A stretch of 14,206 nt of DNA from Thermoplasmatota archaeon (GTDB taxonomy: Archaea; Thermoplasmatota; Thermoplasmata; GCA-020350865; JAUVCJ01): NCBI GenBank assembly GCA_030595765.1, contig JAUVCJ010000036.1, positions 1 to 14,206 on the forward strand. The letters are read 5' to 3'. Positions 1 through 8,600 of the stretch are shown here, piece after piece. How positions within the stretch are numbered: position 1 is the stretch's first letter; the number at the start of each line of letters is the position of its first letter. The notes beneath the pieces are model-generated. The model saw only the letters and a program-made list of their open reading frames with translations, had not been told where the DNA came from and did not search any database. The position numbers were made by a program, and so were the translations under genes.

Positions 1-516
1 AGCGACCAGGGTGTTCGGGTCATTTGAATCGATGGCGACCACGGCGTACGATCCTTCGATCTGGGTTGCAAGCTTTACCATGGCCTTCTCAAGATCCATC
101 CCTGAAGCAGCATGCTCGGCCAGCATGTGAACCAAAACCTCGCTGTCTGTTTCGGAGCTGAAGACCGCTCCGTTGGAGATCATGCTTTCCTTGAGGGCTG
201 GAAAGTTGTCAATTATGCCATTGTGAGCCAGGGCAAACCTGGAAGCGTTGTCTGTGAAGGGATGTGAATTCTTCTTGGATGGTGGGCCGTGGGTTGCCCA
301 TCTGGTATGGCCGATTCCTTGGGTAGAATCCGTTGCAGGTACATTTTTTTCCAGATCCTCGACATATCCCTTGTCCTTTCGCAAAAGCAGTTCATCATTT
401 TCATCCATTAGTGCTACACCTGCCGAGTCATAACCCCGGTATTCCATCCTTTTAAGGCCGCTGAGGAGAACCTTCCTGGCCTCCCTGTCTCCGATGTATC
501 CTATGATGCCGCACAT
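1..516 (-). CDS. glmS: Glutamine--fructose-6-phosphate aminotransferase (isomerizing), N-terminal part
   Basis: This is the glutaminase domain of GlmS, which makes glucosamine-6-phosphate from fructose-6-phosphate and glutamine, the entry step to UDP-GlcNAc. Reading leftward from an ATG at 516, the first 172 residues are present and the gene continues beyond position 1; the SIS isomerase domains are outside the window. Visible class-II glutamine amidotransferase hallmarks are MCGIIGYIG with Cys2 as the N-terminal nucleophile after Met removal, RGYDSAG at 27-33, HTRWATHG at 70-77, HNG at 98-100 and SETDSEVLVHM after that. The start is fixed by the need for Cys at position 2. It follows the GlmU-like gene by 34 nt, with a weak SD-like AGTGA about 6-7 nt before the ATG, so the two are almost certainly one operon. 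The Asn-Gly of HNG and the other glutaminase motifs are intact. Family assignment is very secure. Confidence 0.96.
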   Translation of the reverse strand, partial: MCGIIGYIGDREARKVLLSGLKRMEYRGYDSAGVALMDENDELLLRKDKGYVEDLEKNVPATDSTQGIGHTRWATHGPPSKKNSHPFTDNASRFALAHNGIIDNFPALKESMISNGAVFSSETDSEVLVHMLAEHAASGMDLEKAMVKLATQIEGSYAVVAIDSNDPNTLVA

Positions 517-550
517 TGAAGTTCACTGGTTCCTTTGAACGCCTGCCAAT

Positions 551-1756
551 TCATAGAATTCTGGAATTGTCTTTGACCTTTCCCGAGAGTCTGCAAAGGC
601 TTCCAACCCTGCATCTAGCCCCCAGTATTGTGCCGGGGCTGGTGCATACGCTAGCTCCCAGTTTGCAATCCTCTCCCATGAACGCGCCTGCATGCTCCAC
701 TTTATACGAAAGGGTGGGGTCTGAGTTTGAGCTTATGAAACACGAACCTGTGATGGACGAGAAATGTGGACCCAATGTTACTCCTTCTCCTAGGACGGAG
801 TTTGATATGGAAGAGCCTGAACCAACAAGGCAGTCCCTCATAATCATGCTATTTGAGACCGTGGTAAATGGCTCCAGGTGTACGTTGTCCCCTAAAGCAG
901 TGCTTGGCTGGAGCACGACGTTTGGTCCAATGATACAGCCCTTTCCTATGATGCAAGGCCCCTGGATGTATGTGCCTGATTTGATGATGCTACCATTCCC
1001 TATCAATACATCCCCTCTGATGGTCACTCCCTCTTCAATTGTGCCAGCCCTTCCCTGCTTGACGTTCTTCATGGCAAGCGTGTTCAGGTGAAGAAGATCC
1101 CATGGATGAACAGCATCAGCCCATGTCCCATTTTCTGCGTGTACTGCACGTATCGGTATTCTTTTCTTTAACATATACTGGAAGAGTGTGGTCAGGTCAT
1201 GCTTTGAGAACTCTTTAAGTTGCTCTATTTCATCAAAGACCCTAGGGGAGAGCCTGAATATTCCGGTTGTTATGAGGTTCGTCATCTCATAATCTGGTTT
1301 CTCAACAACCTTGGAAACATAACCCCGCTCAAGAAAGACCACGCCATATTTGGAGGGCTGGTCAGTTTCGCAAACGACCATACCATAATCCTCCTCAAGG
1401 TCTAGAAGTGAGCGAACAGTCACTGGCTGGATCATGTTGTCTCCTGCTGCAACAATGAAATCCCCGTCAATGAACTCTTTTGCAAGGCTAACCGCATGTG
1501 CTGTTCCCAGTTGCTTTGACTGCACTACATACTCGATGGAAACTCCGAACCTCTTTCCATCCTCGAAATAGCTCATTATCCTTTCTTTGTGATAGCCTAC
1601 TATCATCACGATCTGATGGATCCCATTTTTGCTTAGGGCCTCTACTACATACTGGAGTATTGGCCTGTTAGCCACAGGTATCATGACCTTTGGCTCGGAA
1701 TGCGTGAAAGGACGTAGCCTGGTGCCCTCCCCGGCGGCGAGAATCACAGCTTTCAT
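551..1756 (-). CDS. glmU: GlmU-like bifunctional sugar-1-phosphate nucleotidylyltransferase / acyltransferase
   Basis: The 401-residue protein has an N-terminal nucleotidyltransferase domain (about 1-230) and a C-terminal left-handed beta-helix made of hexapeptide repeats (about 245-400). It starts MKAVILAAGEGTRLRP, the nucleotide-binding signature, followed by EPKVMIPVANRP, a QLGTAHAV motif near residue 83, and GDNM. Archaeal proteins of this length and architecture, such as Sulfolobus tokodaii ST0452, convert glucosamine-1-phosphate to UDP-GlcNAc and can have several sugar-1-phosphate activities. Location immediately upstream of glmS supports the UDP-GlcNAc role. The ATG at 1756 is chosen over an in-frame TTG at 1780: the conserved fold starts directly at MKAVILAAG, and the TATA-like box at 1787-1796 would place transcription start downstream of the TTG. 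UTP versus dTTP preference and whether the acetyltransferase half is active cannot be read from the sequence, so the symbol is by analogy. Confidence 0.9.
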   Translation of the reverse strand: MKAVILAAGEGTRLRPFTHSEPKVMIPVANRPILQYVVEALSKNGIHQIVMIVGYHKERIMSYFEDGKRFGVSIEYVVQSKQLGTAHAVSLAKEFIDGDFIVAAGDNMIQPVTVRSLLDLEEDYGMVVCETDQPSKYGVVFLERGYVSKVVEKPDYEMTNLITTGIFRLSPRVFDEIEQLKEFSKHDLTTLFQYMLKKRIPIRAVHAENGTWADAVHPWDLLHLNTLAMKNVKQGRAGTIEEGVTIRGDVLIGNGSIIKSGTYIQGPCIIGKGCIIGPNVVLQPSTALGDNVHLEPFTTVSNSMIMRDCLVGSGSSISNSVLGEGVTLGPHFSSITGSCFISSNSDPTLSYKVEHAGAFMGEDCKLGASVCTSPGTILGARCRVGSLCRLSGKVKDNSRIL

Positions 1757-1785
1757 GTAAAACGAGACTCTACAAGCCAAATGCT

Positions 1786-1801
1786 CCTATATATCCTTTT
1801 C
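1786..1801 (-). promoter_or_regulatory. Archaeal promoter of the glmU-glmS operon
   Basis: On the minus strand the sequence reads CGAAAAGGATATATAGG, a purine-rich BRE-like element followed by a TATA box centred near 1791. Transcription would start about 25 nt downstream, near 1766, leaving a leader of about 10 nt before the ATG at 1756. This geometry helps reject the upstream TTG start. Position is inferred from consensus only. Confidence 0.55.
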
Positions 1802-1897
1802 GAACTCCAAAAAATCACTGGGGGGATTTTCCTGAACTCTGATGTATGTTAGAATTACCAATTTAAGATGACGGAATTGGACATGTCCTATGGATAA

Positions 1898-1909
1898 GTA
1901 TATATATAC
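1898..1909 (+). promoter_or_regulatory. TATA box of the surface-protein operon
   Basis: GTATATATATAC is a perfect 12-bp palindrome and the best TATA-box candidate upstream of the two-gene plus-strand operon. A start near 1928 would give a leader of about 115 nt, long for an archaeal mRNA, consistent with the SD-dependent start at 2045. Because it is palindromic, direction depends on a flanking BRE; TGGATAA upstream is a weak match. A T8 run at 1923-1930 sits near the predicted start. Confidence 0.45.
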
Positions 1910-2031
1910 ATAAACCTCAATGTTTTTTTTCAAGAACATTCCAGAGTAAAGAAGAACGTTGGATGAAGAAGAGAAAATTGTAGTAAAATATCTCGAATCA
2001 GGAAAGCAAAGCAAATATCTAATATTTCGCT

Positions 2032-2036
2032 GGAGG
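2032..2036 (+). promoter_or_regulatory. Shine-Dalgarno site that sets the TTG start at 2045
   Basis: GGAGG lies 8 nt before the TTG at 2045, near-ideal spacing. It supports initiation at TTG rather than at in-frame ATG codons further in, such as the one at 2444. It therefore places the Gly-Asn repeat tract inside the protein. Confidence 0.75.
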
Positions 2037-2044
2037 ATTAACTG

Positions 2045-5000
2045 TTGACAAAATTTAATGAGGCCAAAAGAAGCCCGCGAGGCGGCCCAAGATCACGCCT
2101 CGGCCTCGCTAATGGACATGGCCGTTTTAGCGGCAAAGGTATGGTCGATGGCAATGGTCTTGTGAACGGTAACGGCCTCGTCAATGGCAACGGTCTTGTG
2201 AACGGTAATGGCCTCGTTAATGGCAATGGTCTTGTGAACGGTAATGGCCTCGTTAATGGCAATGGTCTTGTGAACGGTAACGGCCTCGTTAATGGCAATG
2301 GTCTTGTGAACGGCAACGGCCTCGTTAATGGCAACGGTCTTGTGAACGGTAACGGCCTTGTCAATGGCAACGGGTTCACAAATGGCATGGGCTCCTCTGT
2401 TATGGGTCCCTCCAGGAACCTAATGTATCATAGAAACACCATTATGATTTCAAAGGGCATCAAAAGAAGCATGGTTCTTGGAATTCTCCTGGCAATGCTG
2501 CTGGTGATGCCGATATTTCTTCATTCCAGTTTCTATATCAAGCCAGTGATGTTCGGTACTGATGGTGACTTTCGAGAATGGGATGATGTCTTTGCATATC
2601 AAGATGGTATTGACGGAGTGGAACCCGGCATTGACATCATTAGCTATTCGATCAGGATGGATGAATCTCAACCCCTGTTATATTTTCATGTGACAACCAA
2701 GGACAATATGTTCTTGGGTTTGAATGGAAGCATTGATAGATTGGAGATATTCATTGATGTGGATGGCCAAATGGATACTGGGTACCTAATTCATGGGCTC
2801 GGTGTCGAAAAAATGTTGGACTTTTCGGGCTGGAACAGAACCATTCGCATTTTCAAGGGTCTTACCCACAACGGCTCCTCTGACCAACTGGACTTTCAGG
2901 CCTTTGACGGGACCTTCTCTCCATCTGTATCCTTGCTTAGTAACCGCCTTGAGGCTCAGGTAGGGTCATATGGCCTGTTGGACGGAGGTGCTAGAGTATT
3001 GTTCCACTCCTCCAATTCACTTGGCCAGGAGGACTGGGCAAGTTTCACCATCGGCATAAGGGATGGTGCTATCCGCCTGTTGCAGAAATTTGTCTCTCCA
3101 GAAGTGCTACCCTTGGGCACAAGCACCCAGATTGCAGAATTTGAGCTAACATCCCAGGGAGGCTCAGGTAGCATAAGCTCCATAACACCGACACTTGTCT
3201 CTGCTGGAAGCGCAATGGACCTGCGCCTTACGCTCTGGGACAATGAAATCTCCGTTCTGGAGGATGGAGCATTTAGATTCAGCCCTCCCCTGGAGATCTT
3301 GCCCGACAGCCCAGTTACGTTACAGGTTCATGCTTTCATCAACGACCCCCATGCTAGCGGAGTTCTCCATGGTTTTTCCATAGCTTCTGCAGATGACGTC
3401 AATGCAAACTTCCCAGTGACGTTGGACACCCTGGATGCTGATAACGAACTATTCTATGTGGGTCAGATACCTTCTGATATCACGATCGATGGAATGTTCT
3501 TTGATTGGAGAAGCACTCCTAGGCAGTTTGATTTCGATGATGATTCCCCACCTAGCAACATAGATATTGTCGAGTACTCCTCTGTAGGCGCTTTTGAGTT
3601 CTCAAGCTTCTATGTCAAGACCAGCGGCCAGATGATGTTGGGCACTCTTTTACCCATGGAAAAACAGGTGCGCGACAAACCAGTTCTGCCAATAGAACCT
3701 GAGCCGATAGCCCCGGAGCCTGTTGACCCGGAACCGCCAATGCCTGCCAATCGCTTGCCGCCGCTTCTGGCCGAGGATCATTTGGCCATCTACATTGATA
3801 GTGTTGATGATTCTCTCCTTACCTTATCATCAGACGATGAATGGGAAAACATCACAGTGATTGCGGAGTATCTCATACTGATCTCTGGCAAAAATGGAGA
3901 TATCACCCAAAGCACGCTCTATGAGTGGCATAGTGGGTGGAATGAGCTCGGAACGGCTCCGGCAGCAACAGGTGAGAATGAGATAGAGGTTCAGGTCCTG
4001 AGTGCTGATGTGCTGGGAAGCTCACCTTCTGAATGGAGTGTCTATTACGAAATGACGGACTGGAGACACAATCGTGACCAGACTGACATACCCATAACAC
4101 CGTCTAGCCCGCTGACAGGGTACAAGAGCAGGGCAGACATCAATATTGACGTCCAGGATGGTACCATGGCGGATTGGGACAATGTCCAGATGACATTTAT
4201 TGATGCCGATGATGTTAATAATGCCAAGGGCACCGATTTGTCAATGGTGGCGTTTACTACCGATGATACTTGGTTATATATCCGATGGGACGTATTCAAT
4301 GAGTCGAAGCTATGGTCACCTGATACAGTCTATAGTATTGGATTAAATCTTACTGCTACCGGAATTGTTTTTGATATCTATTGCACGGCTTGGCTGAAGG
4401 ATGGCATACTTACTGATGTTTCTATCCGAAATGCATTAACCCCAACTATAGTATACTGGTCCTGGAATGATGACCTGGATCCCACAGATGGAGAGATAAT
4501 TTATGATCCTGTACCTGGAGGGAATTTTGGAAATCATTCTACAGAAGCACGTTTTCCATTATCTATTATTAATTTCACCACCGACCTTATCTTTGGCCAG
4601 TGGAGGTCACATGCCAGTGGCCAGCTCAACTCGAATGTCAAGGATTACTGCCCTGAGGAGGGTCTTTACATTAAGTACAACACAACCACAGGCGTTGGAG
4701 GTGTAGTTTCGCGCCCCAATGAGAGCCTTCCAGCAGCTTTTCTGTTCAACAAGACCTCTGATGTGGAGTATGCTTATCCCGGCGACCCAATTCAGTGGAC
4801 ACTCAATATCAATAATCTCGGGGAGAATTATTCTCGAACCCTCTACGTCAATGAGACCCTGCCTTTCGGCACCACCTATGAGGAGGATAACTCAACAGAT
4901 ATGTCGGTCGTATTCAGCGGGGACGAGCTCAACGTTACAAAGAACCTCATAGAATGGACAGCCAGTGGTTATGAGGTACATTACGTGTTCACCAATGTAT

Positions 5001-5650
5001 CAGAGGGGAGGTACCAGCTAGGCATCAACAGCACTGTGAACATTACACAGCCCTTGGATAGCTACATCACCAACAATGTGATGCTGGATTACTACGAAAA
5101 TCCTGGATTTCCACTTGACTATGCTGCATCTGTTTACATACCTGCATTCACAGCAGAAAAATACGCTAACGTTACCGAGGCATACCGTAATGACACTGTT
5201 CAATGGTCTATATGGTTTAACAACTCAGGCGGTGGAACCGTTTCAGCCATCTGGATAAATGAGACAATTCCATTTCATTTAGCTTACGTGGATGACAATT
5301 CCACCTCGACTGCTATAGACTACAGCGGAATTGCTGCCAACGCGGTCAAGACAGAGGTGGGTTGGAACTCAGAAGGTTACGAAATAAGCTATAAATTCAT
5401 TGATGTGCCAGTTGGGTCGCACCTTTTCGTGATAAACACCACTGTCAACGACACGGCTCCCACTGGAAAGATCAGCAATAACATTACAATGGCCTGGACT
5501 GCAAGCCCACTTGATGTTGATGCTTTTGGAGAGATCACAGTAGTAATTGCCGAGTTCTCTGACATAATAATACCAATAATGTTCATGATGGCCATGATGG
5601 TCATTGGACGCAAGCGTTCGAGAGGGCGCACCAATAAGAAGAGCGATTGA
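2045..5650 (+). CDS. Predicted cell-surface protein: Gly-Asn repeats, signal anchor, CBM9-like and DUF11-like ectodomain, C-terminal anchor
   Basis: The 1201-residue protein starts at TTG with a strong SD. In order: a basic N-terminus; twelve GLVNGN hexapeptides (residues 38-109); a hydrophobic segment at about 143-161 after KGIKRS, predicting N-inside; then an ectodomain of about 1000 residues. The ectodomain has three stretches beginning with a D-G-x(3-4)-[DE]-W-type motif (near 172, 480 and 700), resembling CBM9/DOMON-like beta-sandwich modules. A Pro-Glu-rich linker lies near 545-570. Two tandem DUF11-like domains (about 900-1030 and 1035-1165) each carry an NET-[LI]-PF motif and a W-x(3)-GYE-[IV]-x-Y motif. 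It ends with EFSDIIIPIMFMMAMMVIG and a basic tail, a second anchor. There are 26 N-X-S/T sequons, 18 of them after residue 876, consistent with N-glycosylation. The downstream zinc-ribbon/TPR gene follows by 12 nt. No enzymatic motif is seen. Surface location is well supported; a ligand is not, and domain names are pattern resemblances. Confidence 0.85.
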   Translation: MTKFNEAKRSPRGGPRSRLGLANGHGRFSGKGMVDGNGLVNGNGLVNGNGLVNGNGLVNGNGLVNGNGLVNGNGLVNGNGLVNGNGLVNGNGLVNGNGLVNGNGLVNGNGFTNGMGSSVMGPSRNLMYHRNTIMISKGIKRSMVLGILLAMLLVMPIFLHSSFYIKPVMFGTDGDFREWDDVFAYQDGIDGVEPGIDIISYSIRMDESQPLLYFHVTTKDNMFLGLNGSIDRLEIFIDVDGQMDTGYLIHGLGVEKMLDFSGWNRTIRIFKGLTHNGSSDQLDFQAFDGTFSPSVSLLSNRLEAQVGSYGLLDGGARVLFHSSNSLGQEDWASFTIGIRDGAIRLLQKFVSPEVLPLGTSTQIAEFELTSQGGSGSISSITPTLVSAGSAMDLRLTLWDNEISVLEDGAFRFSPPLEILPDSPVTLQVHAFINDPHASGVLHGFSIASADDVNANFPVTLDTLDADNELFYVGQIPSDITIDGMFFDWRSTPRQFDFDDDSPPSNIDIVEYSSVGAFEFSSFYVKTSGQMMLGTLLPMEKQVRDKPVLPIEPEPIAPEPVDPEPPMPANRLPPLLAEDHLAIYIDSVDDSLLTLSSDDEWENITVIAEYLILISGKNGDITQSTLYEWHSGWNELGTAPAATGENEIEVQVLSADVLGSSPSEWSVYYEMTDWRHNRDQTDIPITPSSPLTGYKSRADINIDVQDGTMADWDNVQMTFIDADDVNNAKGTDLSMVAFTTDDTWLYIRWDVFNESKLWSPDTVYSIGLNLTATGIVFDIYCTAWLKDGILTDVSIRNALTPTIVYWSWNDDLDPTDGEIIYDPVPGGNFGNHSTEARFPLSIINFTTDLIFGQWRSHASGQLNSNVKDYCPEEGLYIKYNTTTGVGGVVSRPNESLPAAFLFNKTSDVEYAYPGDPIQWTLNINNLGENYSRTLYVNETLPFGTTYEEDNSTDMSVVFSGDELNVTKNLIEWTASGYEVHYVFTNVSEGRYQLGINSTVNITQPLDSYITNNVMLDYYENPGFPLDYAASVYIPAFTAEKYANVTEAYRNDTVQWSIWFNNSGGGTVSAIWINETIPFHLAYVDDNSTSTAIDYSGIAANAVKTEVGWNSEGYEISYKFIDVPVGSHLFVINTTVNDTAPTGKISNNITMAWTASPLDVDAFGEITVVIAEFSDIIIPIMFMMAMMVIGRKRSRGRTNKKSD
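2156..2371 (+). repeat. Twelve in-frame 18-bp repeats (GLVNGN), arranged as six 36-bp A/B pairs
   Basis: Twelve perfect hexapeptide repeats occupy 216 bp. Odd units use GGT CTT GTG AAC and even units use GGC CT(C/T) GT(C/T) AAT, so the DNA unit is 36 bp although the peptide unit is six residues. Every difference between units is at a third codon position. The pattern indicates duplication of a two-hexapeptide block together with selection to keep the peptide. The tract is predicted to be cytoplasmic, ahead of the signal anchor. Confidence 0.97.
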
Positions 5651-5662
5651 GGAGAGGAAGCC

Positions 5663-8600
5663 ATGCACAATGAAGAGATACCTCCAGAAGAGGAGAAATG
5701 GATCTGTCCTGCCTGCGAGGCTGAGATACCGGCAGGCTCACCTATCTGTCCCAAATGTGGCCAGGAGTTCGATTTATCAGGTGAAGTGGGCATCTGCCCC
5801 AAGTGCGAGGCAGAGGTTGTAATTGGCTCTGCTGCGTGCCCAAATTGTGGTCAGGAATTCGCCACTGAGGAAGATTCCGAAACTGAAGCGATGGATGAGG
5901 ATGCAACCAATGGCTTGGTTGCTGATTATGGTGATGAAGAATATCTAAACGAGGAGTACGTAGATGATGATGCTGTTGCTGATGATGGAGTTCAGGATTT
6001 TGAGGAAGTTGAGAATGCTGAGACGGCTGTAGAATTTCCTGAGCCTGTCGAGGAGTTGGTTCAGATTGGCGATGAAGAAGAACCAACTGACGCTTACCTT
6101 TCTGAGAATTTAGAGAAGCCCTCTGATGAATATCTTTCTGATGATATAGATGAACCCTCTGTTGCCTACCTTTCTGAGAATTTAGATGAACCAACTGACG
6201 CCTATCCTTCTGATGATGTAGAGGGGCCAACTGATGAACCCCAACTAGAACCAGGGGACTCTGGGACTCAAGAGCAGGATGTGGAGGGTTCCATTGAGAA
6301 AAAGGATGATTCATTAGAGGAAGAGGTGGATCATGCAGAGGGTGAAACGGATCCCACTGAGGAGGTCATTATGACCTCTGTCACAATGGAACCGGAAGAA
6401 GCTTCTCTTGTTGCCGCTGTGGTTCATAATCTGTCTGAATCGGATGACCAAAAACTCGATGATGACTATATCTCCATTGATGGGGACGATGAGCGAGCCT
6501 TTGTTGATTCTGAGGAATTTCTGGATGATGATGATGTTGCCCAGGCTCCTATTGATGAGGACGACGAGCGAGCCTTTGTTGATTCTGAAGATGAGCAATT
6601 GTTGAAAACAATCGATGGCTATGAGCCAATTGCAGACTATGAGCCTACAGAGGAGCGACAGGAGAGCATCACTACTCATACTGTTGGGGGGGATGACAAC
6701 ATCACAGAGGAGATTATAGTCACTGAGACGATAATCGAGGAGGAAATTCCCCAACCACAAATGGAGCAAACATCTGCACCTGAGGTGCTATACGAGAAGT
6801 TCCCAGTTCTGAATAGCCTTGTTAGATTTGAGGCACCCATAGTGCTCATCTTGTACCTTGCAGCATTGGGCTTTGTGATGGTCTTTAACTTCCTTGGAGG
6901 CTCATGGCATGATAATTTCAGGCTTTACAATACCTATCTGACCCTTGTAGCCGGATTGGGACTAACTCTAGCTTTCGTGCTGGTTCTGGTGACCAGACCA
7001 GAGATAAGCTCTGGTGATGTGGGTAGCGATATTAGAAAAATGTTAGGGATTCTGGGGGTTGTTGTGCTTCTCACAGCGATGCTCCTACTCCTGATATTCG
7101 GAGCCAGACTTGGTGAGTTTATTTTGCTGTTGAACATTTTGGTGGTCTTTGGCTCTCTTGCTCTCATCCAGCTATCCAGGGCACTATCCTGGAGCGAGGT
7201 CAAGAGACTGGCCATTTGCCTGACTGGAATAACACTGGTTCTTTTAGTGCCTGTTCACGAGGCTTTTGGCCCTTTCAAAACAGATTTCACAACAATCCCA
7301 TGGCATGCTGGCAACGAAGCAATGATAGTGGGAGGCCTAATCCTTGCTGCTGCTGGATTCTCCACGCTAAGAACAAAAGCAGCTTTTCTAACACTCTGGC
7401 TCTTCGGTCTCATGGTCTTGTTCCTGATACCTTTTCACGAGGCTGCAAGCATCTTAGCTTCAGGTAGCTATGAGCCATGGGATCATACCTTTGCAATAAC
7501 CGGCCTGGTTACGGCTAGTGCCGGAACAGCAGGCTTCCTTGTGCGCAGGAATAAATTAGGCGGCCTGACAAAGCATCTCCACGCAGGTAATGAGCTGTTC
7601 AAGCTTGAAGACTATAAGGGAGCCCTCATACATTACGATAGGGCGATGGACATGGCTGTGTCCACTGAATCTTCCATGAAGAATCATGTTCCCTGGTTGG
7701 CAAAGGCAGATGCCTATGTAATGCTTGGAAAGCTAGACCAGGCTCTTGCCATGTATGACATGGCAGTCAGCATCAACCCCAGGGATGAGATGTTGCTGGT
7801 CAATAGAGCCAATTGCCTTGCTCAACTCAAGCGTAAAAATGAGGCTCTAGAATCCATTCAGAAGGCGCTATTCATCAAGGAGAACAATCCTGAGGTCTGG
7901 TTATCCAAGGCCACCATAGAAATGGAGATGGGACGCCTTGAAGATGCTAATGAATCATACCAGCGCATACTCAATCAGTACCCTGAGCATGAACGAGCTG
8001 TGCTTGGCAGGAGTAGAATACTTCGTCTGCTACACAGGTATCCTGAGGCATTGGATCTGTTGGAGAAGTCCATAACTCTGAATCCAGACAATACTGCATT
8101 TCTTCTTGACAGGGTGCGTGTCATGTACAGCGCAGGCATGAGAGATGAGGCACGACAGATTCTAGACAGTGTCCTGAAAAGGGAGCCTAAGAATTCCTTA
8201 GCCATTAGAGAGAAGTCAAAAATGCTAATGGATCTAGACCAGCATGTCGAAGCCGAGGAATTGCTACAATTTCTCTCCATCGGAGAGGACGATATCGAGT
8301 TGCGGCTGCTCAAAGCAAGAAACGCTTCACTCATGGGAGATGACCAGAGGGCGACCGGTATCTTGGAAGGCTCACTTGCCAAGTATGGTGAGCACAAGGA
8401 CGTTCTGTTCATGCTCTCACGCATTCAGGGTAGTGCCAGCAGAACCGAAGAGGGAGTTGATACCCTCAGGAAGGCAGTGTCTATCTCAAAACCAATGCTT
8501 GACAATGCCCAGCTTGCAGGAGCACTGGAGAGGTTTGCTGATTACATTAAGGATGACCCAACAGTGCTTGATGCCAGAAAAGGCAAGATGGAGACTCATA

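Noticed and set aside
516..1091. 191-codon plus-strand frame
   Set aside because: It is antisense to the hexapeptide-repeat domain of the GlmU-like enzyme, which has clear family motifs.
1757..1780. TTG start at 1780 for the GlmU-like gene
   Set aside because: It adds eight residues before the conserved MKAVILAAG start and lies only about 10 nt from the TATA box, upstream of the expected transcription start.
1804..1832. AAAATC/GATTTT hairpin upstream of the glmU promoter
   Set aside because: A six-pair AT-rich stem with an eight-base loop is too weak to call a structured RNA or terminator.
2038..2388. Minus-strand frame with Pro-Leu-Thr-Arg repeats
   Set aside because: It is the antisense shadow of the GLVNGN repeats. 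Third-position variation follows the plus-strand codons, and the plus frame has the SD and a 1201-residue continuation.
5742..6314. 190-codon minus-strand frame opposite the acidic linker
   Set aside because: Its His/Gln/Pro-rich composition is what the reverse complement of Asp/Glu-rich codons produces; the plus strand has the zinc ribbons and SD.
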